The position numbers and the translations under genes were made by a program. Below, one piece after another: positions 1 through 8,172 of a stretch of DNA of 25,528 nt. The notes under the pieces were generated by a model. It was not told the DNA's origin. It saw nothing but the letters and a program-made list of their open reading frames with translations, and did no database searches. The DNA comes from Planctomycetaceae bacterium. GTDB taxonomy: Bacteria > Planctomycetota > Planctomycetia > Pirellulales > Pirellulaceae. How positions within the stretch are numbered: the stretch's first letter is position 1; the number at the start of each line of letters is the position of its first letter. The stretch covers positions 1-25,528 of the forward strand of contig JAKEHX010000064.1 of the NCBI GenBank assembly GCA_022614795.1. Direction: 5' to 3'.

Positions 1-1
1 C

Positions 2-415
2 TTTCTGGAGGGAGTGCACGGCAGCTTGCACCTGGACCTGACGCACAACGGCCGCGAGCCGGACCTGGAAGCGATGTATTTGAAGACGAACCAGTTCCAC
101 GCCCAGCAGTTTGCGTATCTGGTCGAGCGGATGAAGGCGATCCGCGAAGGGGACGGCACACTGCTGGACAATTCGCTCTTGCTGTGCATGTCTAATCTGT
201 TCGACGGCGACAAGCACCAGGCCGACCACATGCCGATCCTGCTGGCGGGCCGCGGCGGCGGCAGCCTGAAGACCGGCCGCGTGCTTGATTATCTGGACCG
301 CGGCAACGACAACCGCCGCGCTTGCAGCTTGTATTTGTCGCTCATGGACCGCCTGGGCGTCCACCTGGAGCGGTTCGGCGACACCGATCGGCGGCTGGCT
401 GATTTGGTTGTCTAG
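2..415 (+). CDS. DUF1552 family protein, C-terminal part (5' end outside window)
   Basis: The frame is open to the left edge and ends with TAG at 413-415, so this is the last ~137 residues of a longer protein; the GTG at 14 is internal, not a start. The motifs SNLFDGDKHQADHMPILLAG and RGGGSLKTGR are typical of the C-terminus of DUF1552 proteins, abundant in planctomycetes and usually encoded beside DUF1592/DUF1588 cytochrome-like proteins. The family is predicted to be exported; its biochemical role is not established. The upstream partner gene would lie outside this window. Family assignment is from memory of the motif and is fairly secure; function is unknown. Confidence 0.8.
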   Translation, partial: FLEGVHGSLHLDLTHNGREPDLEAMYLKTNQFHAQQFAYLVERMKAIREGDGTLLDNSLLLCMSNLFDGDKHQADHMPILLAGRGGGSLKTGRVLDYLDRGNDNRRACSLYLSLMDRLGVHLERFGDTDRRLADLVV

Positions 416-490
416 CCGCGCCTTCTCACCAATCGGAACCTCGCCATGAAGCGGATTGTAGCTCTTGGTCCGACTGAGCGCACACCTGAG

Positions 491-587
491 AGGTTGTGAA
501 TCTTGCGTAGCTGAAGTCGCCAGACTTCAGGTTTTTCCGCGGATTCGGAACTCTGGCGAGTTCCGCTACGGGATTCATTCACAACCA
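491..587 (+). mobile_element. 97-bp MITE-like element, copy 1 (family A), with CTGAG target duplication
   Basis: The element begins AGGTTGTGAATC and ends ATTCACAACCA, so its ends are inverted repeats. It is flanked by CTGAG on both sides (486-490 and 588-592). Inside are two small hairpins, GAAGTC-GCCA-GACTTC (513-528) and GAACTC-TGGC-GAGTTC (548-563), each preceded, reading inward from its own end, by GTAGC. Copies of the same element are at 22577-22673 (also exactly 97 bp) and 25434-25528 (inverted, cut by the window end). It carries no ORF, so it must be mobilised in trans. Confidence 0.85.
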
Positions 588-612
588 CTGAGCGGCTCTA
601 CTTGGCCTGGCT

Positions 613-1395
613 CTACTTAGCCCTGTGCAGGCTCTCGTCCACCACGTGCCTGGCGGCAATCGGGCTCAAGGGCTGCGGGATGTTCCGCCCCTGGCCGAGA
701 TAGAGCCCGCCCGAAGGCGCGGCCCACATCACCGCATTGGCGATCACCTGCTGGACGCTCGGATGGTGGTAAATCGGAAAGCTCTCGTGCCCCGGGCTGA
801 AATAGACCACCTTCCCCTTTCCCCGCCGCCACGTGCAGCCGCTGCGGAACACCTCGCCCCCCTCGAACCAACTGATCGCAAACAGTTCGTCCGGCTGCGG
901 GATGTCGAAGTGCTCGCCATACATTTCGCTGTGCTCGATCTCGAAGAATTCGTCGGCAATTCCAGCGGAGATCGGATGCCCCGGATCGACGATCCAGACC
1001 CGCTCGCGCTCGGCCGCTTCGCGCCAGCGGAGCATGCAGGTGGTGCCCATCAGCCGGCGGAAAATCTTTGAGTTGTGGGCGGAGTGAAGCACGACCAGGC
1101 CCATTCCCTCCAGCACGCGCCGCTGCACGCGATCGACGATTTCGTCCTCCACCCGCTCGTGGGCCGCGTGGCCCCACCACGTGAGCACGTCGGTTTCGGC
1201 CAGCACTTCAAAGGTCAATCCGTGATCGGGCTGATTGAGCGTCGCAATGCGCACCCGCACCGCGCCGCCAAGCAGCCTGGCCAGCGCGGCCGCGAGCACC
1301 GCGTGCATCCCTTCCGGATAGAGGCCGCGCACGACGTCGCTCGTCAACTCGTGGACGTATTCGTTCCAGATGGTGACGCGCAAGGGGCGAGCCAT
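613..1395 (-). CDS. ThuA-like (trehalose utilisation) domain protein
   Basis: 260 residues from ATG at 1395 (MARPLRVTIWNEYVHE). An upstream in-frame extension to 1515 overlaps the neighbouring gene and lacks family features, so it was not used. The strand core VRIATL, the segment TWWGHAAHERV, the loop VVLHSAHNSKIFRRLMG and the C-terminal GKVVYFSPGHESFPIYHHP...VIANAVMWA match the ThuA family, a class I glutamine-amidotransferase-like fold. No signal peptide is visible, so it is probably cytoplasmic. Planctomycetes carry many ThuA paralogs thought to act in sugar metabolism; the substrate cannot be read. It lies 49 bp downstream of the zinc-ribbon gene on the same strand and may be cotranscribed. 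A 15-bp tandem duplication (594-623) spans its stop codon. Confidence 0.8.
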   Translation of the reverse strand: MARPLRVTIWNEYVHELTSDVVRGLYPEGMHAVLAAALARLLGGAVRVRIATLNQPDHGLTFEVLAETDVLTWWGHAAHERVEDEIVDRVQRRVLEGMGLVVLHSAHNSKIFRRLMGTTCMLRWREAAERERVWIVDPGHPISAGIADEFFEIEHSEMYGEHFDIPQPDELFAISWFEGGEVFRSGCTWRRGKGKVVYFSPGHESFPIYHHPSVQQVIANAVMWAAPSGGLYLGQGRNIPQPLSPIAARHVVDESLHRAK

Positions 1396-1444
1396 TGCAG
1401 TGTTCCCACGAACTTGTTGGAGATGTTCCCAGCGGCATGCCGGT

Positions 1445-3376
1445 TCATTCCGCGCTTTGTGCAGCGGCCGAGGCATCGACGAGCACCAGGTCGTGCTCGC
1501 CGCATTCGGCCACAATCCGCAGCTTGATCGTCGCCGACTGGTGCATCTTGGTCAAAAAATCGCGCATCTTGGGGACCGCCTCCAGCCGGGCCTTGAATAC
1601 GGGAATGTCGTTGGTCAGCCGGACAATCTTGCGGGTTGAGCGGTCCACGTCCCCCTCCGCGTCTTTCACCGCCTGGACCCAGGCGGGAACGGCCAACGGA
1701 TTGGAAGGTCGCGCACCACGCAGCTTGCGTAGTCCCGATTCCTTCGCCGCCAGCTCGCGCTTCTCCGCGGGCAGCTCGCGCTCCGCCGTCCTTAGCGCCC
1801 GCGTCACGCCGTCCTCCATCGCCTTCAGCCGCGGCAGCGTCAGATCGAACTCCTTCGACTCCCCTTCACGGAAGATCGGCTCCAGGCGCACGGCCAGATT
1901 CCCGGTCGGCAGCTTTTGAAAGCGGACCTGGATTTCGGCGCCTACCGGCTGCGTAAACTCGATCTTCGTCTCCTTGCCCAGCGGCAGCGATTTGACGATG
2001 ACGTTGGGCGAGCCCTCAAAGCCCTCCAGACCCGTGATCTCCAGGCGCATCAGCTCGAGCTTGGGCAGATCGGCGAGCGTGATTTCGCGGATTTGGTTGG
2101 CCTTTTCCAGGTCGAGCTTGATCGCCGCTTCCTGCTGGGGCGCCCGCAGCTGCACGGGCCGGCGCTGGTCGCCGTGATGCACGATCAAGCGGCAATTGGC
2201 GACTTGCCGCCGCAGCTCGGGCAGCTCGAGCGATTTCCAGGCAAAGCTGAACTGCCGCCCGGCCAGTCGCAACGTGCCCAGAGGCGTCTTTACATTCGGC
2301 ATTTGCAGGTCGGCCACATAGAACACGGTCCACAGTCCCGACTCGGCCCGCTCGACAAACAGGGCCGCCTGCTCGCCGATCGCCGCCGCCGTCGAGCTGA
2401 GCGACACATTGAGCGGCTCCGCCGGCTCGGCATTGAGAGTCGCCAGCGGCTCTTCGGCTGTCGAAATGAGCGCAGGCAATCGCCAGGCGTCGCCGAGGCC
2501 ATCCAGGGCGCTGGGCGCGGCGGGAGGCGCGACCACCGGCGCCGACGCCGCAGGCGGGACAGCTGGCGAACCGGGCGGCATGGGAGTCGCGGAAACGGGT
2601 GTGGTCGGCGGCCGCGGAGTTGACAATCCGGGAGCTGAAGCGCCAGGAGTTGCCGGCCGCGACTTGGGCGGGCCGACCGGAGTGATGCTCGGCATCGCCC
2701 GCTGTACATAAGGAGCAGGCTTGAGCGCGTCCTCGGAACCCGCTGGCGGGCTATTGTCGTCATTGTCATTGTCGCCGTTCTTCGTGGCGGGCGATGCAGA
2801 AACCAGCGGGTCTTCGTCGATCGGCGGCGCCTTCGGCGGCGCGCTAAACGGCCTGGAAAATGCACGCTGTGAAGGGGGCAGCGGCGGCGTCGAACCCTTC
2901 GGCAAGATGGCCTCCGGCTCGTGCGACAATCCCTTGAAGCTGGCGACGACAACAATCACCCCCGAGCCAACAACCAATAGGCCCAGCACGGCCCAGGTAA
3001 TGAGCACGACCGGACTGAGCATCTCGTCCCGCTTGTTGGGCGGCGCGGGAGCCGATGTCACTGGCGCGAGCGCGAGCTGCGAAATCTCGGCGGAATATTT
3101 CGGCGCGGCAGGCGCTGGCTCCAGCGAAAATGTTGGCGCCCGCGCCGGCGCCAGGGGCGCAGCTTGCGGCAATCGGCCTGGGCCAGCGCCACCTAGTCCA
3201 GCGCCACCGCCACTTGGCCCCGCGCCGTCCGCTGGTGGTCCGGCAGGTGGAGGCGCGGTTTGACCGACAAACTGAATGGGCCGCTGGCACGTCGGGCAAG
3301 CCACGACCCGCCCGATCATTTCGTCGGCTACGAACTGTGGTGTTTTGCAATTAGGACATTTAATGACGCCGGCCAT
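1445..3376 (-). CDS. zinc-ribbon single-pass membrane protein, Pro-rich, unknown function
   Basis: 643 residues from ATG at 3376, preceded by a GGGGG-rich stretch; an ATG 18 nt upstream (3394) is the alternative. Residues 7-30 hold CPNC...CPTC, an MJ0042-like zinc ribbon. A Gly/Pro/Ala-rich linker follows, then one hydrophobic segment (~122-146, LITWAVLGLLVVGSGVIVVV), a second long Pro/Ser/Ala-rich linker (~150-290), and a C-terminal region of ~350 residues with strand-rich parts and a charged stretch near 540-600. This layout (cytoplasmic zinc ribbon, one membrane span, low-complexity linker, variable outer domain) is common in planctomycete proteins of unknown function. No catalytic motif was recognised. 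Confidence 0.7.
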   Translation of the reverse strand: MAGVIKCPNCKTPQFVADEMIGRVVACPTCQRPIQFVGQTAPPPAGPPADGAGPSGGGAGLGGAGPGRLPQAAPLAPARAPTFSLEPAPAAPKYSAEISQLALAPVTSAPAPPNKRDEMLSPVVLITWAVLGLLVVGSGVIVVVASFKGLSHEPEAILPKGSTPPLPPSQRAFSRPFSAPPKAPPIDEDPLVSASPATKNGDNDNDDNSPPAGSEDALKPAPYVQRAMPSITPVGPPKSRPATPGASAPGLSTPRPPTTPVSATPMPPGSPAVPPAASAPVVAPPAAPSALDGLGDAWRLPALISTAEEPLATLNAEPAEPLNVSLSSTAAAIGEQAALFVERAESGLWTVFYVADLQMPNVKTPLGTLRLAGRQFSFAWKSLELPELRRQVANCRLIVHHGDQRRPVQLRAPQQEAAIKLDLEKANQIREITLADLPKLELMRLEITGLEGFEGSPNVIVKSLPLGKETKIEFTQPVGAEIQVRFQKLPTGNLAVRLEPIFREGESKEFDLTLPRLKAMEDGVTRALRTAERELPAEKRELAAKESGLRKLRGARPSNPLAVPAWVQAVKDAEGDVDRSTRKIVRLTNDIPVFKARLEAVPKMRDFLTKMHQSATIKLRIVAECGEHDLVLVDASAAAQSAE

Positions 3377-3462
3377 GGTTGCCCCCGGAATCATGACTGC
3401 GGTAATCCGCCAAAATTACCGCCCCGGCGAAGGGACTGCAAGACTTATTTACTTTCGCTGGG

Positions 3463-3567
3463 GTCGGGAGCCACCATTCGTCCTCGTCCTCGTCCTCGTC
3501 GTCGTCCTCGATTGAGCCGAAAAATCGAGGACGAGGAGGAGGACGAGGACGAATTACTACTCCCGAC
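3463..3567. repeat. Palindromic (TCCTCG)n element, copy 1
   Basis: A 105-bp imperfect inverted repeat. Outer arms are GTCGGGAG (3463-3470) and CTCCCGAC (3560-3567); inside are ATTCGTCCTCG and CGAGGACGAAT, then runs of TCCTCG/TCGTCG units meeting their complement around CTCGATTGAGCC. A related block is at 18222-18291. It lies between convergently or divergently placed genes and encodes only low-complexity Asp/Glu or Arg strings in shadow frames. It looks like a dispersed element, not a gene. Confidence 0.65.
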
Positions 3568-3589
3568 GCCTGGCGCGGCCCAGCCATGA

Positions 3590-4901
3590 TTACTTTAAAT
3601 ACTCGTCGGCAAACTCCAAAAACACCTCCCAATCGGGCCGAATCATGCTGTGTTTCCCGTCCCGAATGAAGTAGCCCAAGCGGCTCTTGGTCAGCCTTCC
3701 AATCTCAGGCTTGGCATCGGCGGCAAGGCCCTCCACGCCGTACAAGGCATAGACCGGGCTCGCGGCACGGAGCAGCTCAAATTGCCCGCTTGGGTTGGCC
3801 CACTGGTCCTCCTGAGCGTTGCTATAGAGCACGGGCCGCGGCGCGCACAGGGCGACCAGGCAGTGCTGGTCGAAGGGCAAGAGGTCCGTGTGCTCGTTGA
3901 ACTTTTTGAAGTTGCCGCAGAACCAGTGCGGAAACGACGTGTTGATCCGCTGCACCGATTCGGCTTTCGGGTCCTTCGTCCTGCTGGGGGCCGTCCCGCC
4001 GCAGCCCGCCTGATGCGGAATCACCAGGGCGATCCGCTCGTCCATCGCGCCCGCCAAGAGGGCCGTCTTGCCGTTGCGCGAGTGGCCGACGACCGCGATC
4101 CGCTTGGGATCGACGAGGTTGGGGTTGGCCGACAGAAAATCGACCACGCGATGAAAGCCCCAAGCCCACAGGGCGATCGTCGCCGCGTCGTCGTCAGCCG
4201 CCTTAACTTGGCCGGGCTGATAGAACAACGGGCCAATGCCGTTAGAACAACGGGCCAATGCCGTCGGCCATGTCCGGCGTGTCCGGGTCGATGTCACCGC
4301 TGTAAAACGACGCCAGGGCATAGCCGCGGCTGACGAGCAGGTCGGCGTTCCAGGTCTCTTTCTGGCTGCCGCGGCCCGCATCGGTGGCCCGCTCGTTCAC
4401 CGCCCCGGCACAGCTATTGCGCACCCAGCCAGCGGGCAGCGGAATCTTCGGATCGTCAAGCAGCGTGTGATTGCCGCAGAAATTCATGCCGATGAACACC
4501 GGCGGCGACTTCACCCCCTTGGGCGTGATGAGAATGACGGGCAGGGGACGCTCGGCTCGGTCTTTGTGCAGATAAATCGTCACGTCGCGCAGCTCAGCCT
4601 TACCATCCAGGCAGTCGCGCGGCCCGTGGATCTCGAACGCCTTGCGGTCGGGCGGCGGCGGCAGCCGGCCGTACATGTAGTGCTGAAACAGGGCCTTGAG
4701 CTCCGGCTTGCGTTTTGCTTCCCAGTCGGCCTTGCCTGCGACCTTGGTGCCATCGAGCATCACCAGCGGATCGGGCAATTCGGCACTGGGCTTGAGCTGG
4801 CTGATCTCGGGAAAGTCCGCCGCAGCGAGCGCGCCGCCCAGCGCCGACCAGAAAACTACAACTCCCACAGCGACAAGACAAGAAAACGGCAAATGACACA
4901 T
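3590..4901 (-). pseudogene. CE15-like glucuronoyl/acetyl-xylan esterase, disrupted by a 22-bp tandem duplication
   Basis: Two overlapping frames make one protein. The N-terminal part starts at ATG 4901 with a signal peptide (MCHLPFSCLVAVGVVVFWSA) and runs to ...DTPDMADGIGPLF before a stop created at the duplication junction. The C-terminal part continues from GIGPLFYQPGQVKAADDD and ends at 3590. Removing one copy of the duplicated 22 bp (4221-4264) restores a 429-residue alpha/beta hydrolase. The nucleophile elbow GHSRNGKTALLAGA (Ser), the segment IPHQAGCGGTAPSR, and GKHSMIRPDW (likely catalytic His) match bacterial carbohydrate esterase family 15, which cleaves glucuronoyl esters linking lignin and xylan; other acyl esterases of the same fold are possible. 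As sequenced the protein would lack the catalytic serine. Confidence 0.8.
4221..4264. repeat. Exact 22-bp tandem duplication inside the esterase gene
   Basis: TAGAACAACGGGCCAATGCC plus GT occurs twice without a gap (4221-4242, 4243-4264). Since 22 is not a multiple of three it shifts the frame and creates a stop. One copy is the ancestral sequence, because its removal gives a continuous esterase reading frame. Confidence 0.9.
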
Positions 4902-5157
4902 GGCGAGAAACTCCGGACAGGAAAAGGCAATTTCGAGAGTCTAGCCGATCCGTCGCAGCAATCCCACTTTTTGCCCGCTCCGCTTGAAACCAACCATTCG
5001 CCCGTTTCCGGCCCGAACTGTAACTTCTGCGTTACAACGACTTGCCACCCACCGTCTCCAGGTGAGAACCTTGGGGTTAGGAGGATCGTCTCATTCAGGG
5101 GCAGTATTGTCGGCCCGCATCGCGCGGCAGCTTACCCATCTTCACAGGACCTAGGCC

Positions 5158-7533
5158 ATGACACGCATTTCTCTCCTGGCGGCGTGGTTGTTTGTCGCTT
5201 TCCTGGCTGCCTCGGCATTTGGCCCGGCGGCACTGGGACAGGGGGTGCTGGTCTGGGTCAATCCGCCCCATCCGATTCCGCTCCCCAGGCCGATCCCGCA
5301 TCCGCGGCCGACGCCGCCCCCGATGTCCTACAAGATCAAGGAGCTTGACTACCACGCCAAGGTGGTCGATCAGGTGGCCCAGGTGCAGGTGTCGCAGTCG
5401 TTCGTAAATACCGGCAGTGCCCAGATGGAAGTCTCGTTCGTCTTTCCGCTCCCCTACGACGGTGCGATCGACCGGATGACCTTCATGGTGGATGGGAAGG
5501 AATACGATGCCAAGCTGCTGAAAAAGGAAGACGCCCGCCGCATCTACGAGGGCTATGTCCGCCAGAACCGCGACCCTGCCCTGCTCGAATGGGTCGGCTA
5601 CGGCATGTTCCAGACGAGCGTCTTCCCCGTCCCCGCCGGGGCCGAGCGGAAAGTCAGCCTCAAATTTAGCCAGCTTTTGCGGAAGAACCATCAGCTCACC
5701 GACTTGATGATCCCCCTTTCGACTGCCAAATACACCTCGCAACCAGTTGAGAAGCTGGCGATCAACGTGGCCGTCGAAACGGCTGTCGAGCTGAAGAGCG
5801 TCTATAGCCCGACGCACGCCGTGAACGTGCAGCGGCCCGACAACAAGCACGCCATCGTCAAGTTCGAGGCGACACACACCGTTCCCACGGCCGACTTCCG
5901 CCTGCTCTTTGACACGGCCGACGGCCAGCTCGGCGCGAGCCTCCTCAGCTACCGCCCCGACTCCGGCGACGACGGCTTCTTCCTGTTGTTGGCCAGCCCG
6001 GAGGTGAAGGCGGCGAGCGACGAGCGCCCGGCCAAGACCGTGATCTTCGTCGTTGATCGCTCGGGGAGCATGAGCGGCAAAAAGATCGAGCAGGCCAAGG
6101 AAGCCCTGAAGTTCGTCCTCAACAACCTGCGGCAGGGGGACACGTTCAACATCGTCGCGTACGACAGCGCGGTCGAGGCCTTCAAACCCGAGCTGCAAAA
6201 GTATGACGACGAGACACGCAAATCGGCCCTCGGCTTTGTCGATGGCCTGTATGCGGGCGGCAGCACGAACATCGACGGGGCCCTGACCTCGGCCCTGGGA
6301 ATGATCACCGACACTTCGCGGCCCAGCTACATCCTCTTTTTGACCGACGGCTTGCCGACCGCGGGCGAAACGAACGAGGCCAAAATCGTCGAAAACACCC
6401 GCCAGAACAACAAGCACCGCGTGCGGATGATCAATTTCGGCGTCGGCTACGATCTCAACAGCCGCCTGCTCGACCGCCTCTCGCGCGAGAATTTCGGCCA
6501 GAGCGAGTTTGTCCGCCCCGACGAAAACATCGAAGCCCACGTCAGCCGGCTGTATGGCAAGATGAGCTCGCCTGTGATGACGGGGCTGGAGGTGAAGGTC
6601 GATGTGGACGCGGCGGGCGAGGGGGGCCCGGTCAACCGGGTCTATCCCAAGCGGGCCTATGACCTTTTCGCGGGCGAGCAACTCGTGATGGTCGGCCGCT
6701 ATAAGCGCCCGGGCGGGGCCAAGGTCACTGTGACCGGTAAAGTGGGCAATGCCGACCGCAAGTTCGACTTCCCCGGCACGCTCGTCGAGAAATCGAACGA
6801 CCAATCGTACGCGTTCGTCGAGAAGCTCTGGGCGATGCGGCGGATCGGCGAGATCATCGACGAACTGGACTTGAAAGGCAAGAACGATGAACTGGTGACC
6901 GAACTGGTCACGCTATCAACCAAGCACGGCATCCTGACGCAGTACACGTCGTTCCTGGCCGACGAAAACGCCCCCAGGCAGCAGCTTGCCGATCTGCGGG
7001 GCAATACCGAACTGACCCGCAAGTCGCTCGAGCGACTCGAAGCGACCGATGGCCTGGCCGGCGTGGCGCAGCGGTTCGATAAGAACGCGCTGCAACTGGC
7101 CGAACGGGCTGCGTCCGCGCCCAGCGGGGCGTTCGGCGCTGGTTTGCCTGCCGACAGCTCGGGCGGACAGGGCCGAGTCTCCGGTAGTGGGCCACAGGCA
7201 ACCCGGGGCGCTGGCCTTGGTGGTTATGGCGGCGGACGGACGGCGAATTTCTACCGCGATGCGGCGACAGACCGGGAGGTCGAGGCCAAGGGAGTTCAGG
7301 TCGCGGGCAAAGAGACGCTCTACAAGCGCGGCAAGCTGTGGATCGCTGCCAATGCCCAGAAGATCGACCCCGACAAGGACACCGACAAGATCAAACGCGT
7401 CAAGCGGTTCAGCGACGACTATTTCATCCTGGTCCGCGACAATACGGCTGACGAAAACGCCGTCCTCGCCGCCCAGCAGGAGGGCGAGGAGTTGCTCGTC
7501 GTGCTCCGCGGCCAGGCGTACTACATCGAGTAA
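5158..7533 (+). CDS. Exported VIT and von Willebrand factor A domain protein
   Basis: 791 residues, starting MTRISLLAAWLFVAFLAASA, a signal peptide. A Pro-rich stretch (~35-55) leads into a VIT domain (~57-185; VSQSFVNTGSAQMEVSFVFP, DARRIYEGYV), then a VWA domain (~290-470). The metal-ion site is complete: D300-x-S302-x-S304 (DRSGS), T370 (GGSTN) and D397 (LTDG). The C-terminal ~300 residues include a charged helical part (WAMRRIGEIIDELDLKGKND), a Gly-rich linker (~675-710) and a final strand-rich end. This order matches inter-alpha-trypsin-inhibitor-heavy-chain-like proteins of planctomycetes and sortase-target proteins of marine bacteria, thought to bind partners at the cell surface. No sortase motif is visible at the C-terminus. 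A long frame on the opposite strand (5095-6804) is a shadow. Confidence 0.88.
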   Translation: MTRISLLAAWLFVAFLAASAFGPAALGQGVLVWVNPPHPIPLPRPIPHPRPTPPPMSYKIKELDYHAKVVDQVAQVQVSQSFVNTGSAQMEVSFVFPLPYDGAIDRMTFMVDGKEYDAKLLKKEDARRIYEGYVRQNRDPALLEWVGYGMFQTSVFPVPAGAERKVSLKFSQLLRKNHQLTDLMIPLSTAKYTSQPVEKLAINVAVETAVELKSVYSPTHAVNVQRPDNKHAIVKFEATHTVPTADFRLLFDTADGQLGASLLSYRPDSGDDGFFLLLASPEVKAASDERPAKTVIFVVDRSGSMSGKKIEQAKEALKFVLNNLRQGDTFNIVAYDSAVEAFKPELQKYDDETRKSALGFVDGLYAGGSTNIDGALTSALGMITDTSRPSYILFLTDGLPTAGETNEAKIVENTRQNNKHRVRMINFGVGYDLNSRLLDRLSRENFGQSEFVRPDENIEAHVSRLYGKMSSPVMTGLEVKVDVDAAGEGGPVNRVYPKRAYDLFAGEQLVMVGRYKRPGGAKVTVTGKVGNADRKFDFPGTLVEKSNDQSYAFVEKLWAMRRIGEIIDELDLKGKNDELVTELVTLSTKHGILTQYTSFLADENAPRQQLADLRGNTELTRKSLERLEATDGLAGVAQRFDKNALQLAERAASAPSGAFGAGLPADSSGGQGRVSGSGPQATRGAGLGGYGGGRTANFYRDAATDREVEAKGVQVAGKETLYKRGKLWIAANAQKIDPDKDTDKIKRVKRFSDDYFILVRDNTADENAVLAAQQEGEELLVVLRGQAYYIE

Positions 7534-7535
7534 AG

Positions 7536-7715
7536 CTAGCTGGCATAGTTGCCGGGGCCGTCATTACGTCGCTGATGGGACGAAGAGTTTTCCGAGTGGC
7601 CGACCTGGAGTGCGCCTTGGCCAGCGCCGACGGCCGCGTCGCGATCCAAGTCAATCGTGCCAATCAGACGCGCGAACTGGAAATGGATGCCAGCGTCGTA
7701 CGCCAGTGGCTCTAA
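7536..7715 (+). pseudogene. Possible PDZ-domain fragment
   Basis: Directly after the VIT/VWA stop, the frame beginning in KLAGIVAGAVITSLMG and continuing RRVFRVADLECALASADG then RVAIQVNRANQTRELEM resembles the second half of a PDZ domain as found in bacterial trypsin-like proteases (GxVItsxnGxxvxsvaDLexAL...vxlxvxRxgxxxelxv). It has no ribosome binding site and no protease part, and its only ATG (7575) lies mid-domain. It is likely debris of a former gene. The resemblance is by eye, so confidence is low. Confidence 0.3.
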
Positions 7716-8172
7716 AGGCAAGCTGCGAAGCTTGCGCAAGGCAATCGGGCGCTCTGTCGGTTTTCCGGCCCGCTTGAGAACTTTCGCTCAAGAACTGCGT
7801 AAGATACTCGCCAGTCGCAGCCAGTGCGAAACGCGACATTGCCGTCTATAACGATTGCAACGACTGCGCAAGCTGCACGCGCCAGCAACGAATTGGTAAA
7901 CAGTTCCACAAAACAAGTGAAAACCTTGTCGGCAAGAGCGGAAAAAAACTTCAAAGATTTTTACGTGACGCAAGCGCCTGCCGCTCAAGCGGTTACCGCG
8001 CAAGCACCCGTCCGGCGCCCAAGAATCCATTTGCGTAACTGCCCGTCATCCGGCAAATTCTTGTGTAAGGAAACGCGGCGCCACGATTGCGCGGTTGTGG
8101 TGTTGTTGGCTGCGTCCGGCATGATGCCTCGGCAGCTTTGACCTGGCACCTCTGGTGAGCGTGAGAAGCGTT
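7716..8172. other. Intergenic stretch, no supported gene
   Basis: About 450 bp whose third-position composition is unlike the neighbouring genes and locally AT-richer (around 7930-7965). A frame at 7824-8141 is open but has no ribosome binding site, no recognisable motif and atypical codon use. The region presumably holds the promoter of the YTV gene; no convincing -35/-10 pair was found. Confidence 0.5.

Noticed and set aside
445..498. Short frame MKRIVALGPTERTPERL ending in the 97-bp element, as if a gene had been interrupted
   Set aside because: Removing the element gives a frame running antisense into the ThuA gene without any family features; no ribosome binding site.
491..587. The repeat copies read as a CRISPR array
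   Set aside because: Copies are kilobases apart, in both orientations, palindromic, and have no spacers or cas genes.
1916..2623. Plus-strand open frame of 235 codons
   Set aside because: Arg-rich shadow of the zinc-ribbon membrane protein gene; no start signal or motif.
5095..6804. Long minus-strand open frame (569 codons) opposite the VIT/VWA gene
   Set aside because: It is the antisense shadow of a gene with clear domains and strong third-position G/C; its translation has no recognisable family and no start signal.
7824..8141. Open frame of 105 codons upstream of the YTV gene
   Set aside because: Atypical codon use, no ribosome binding site, no motif.
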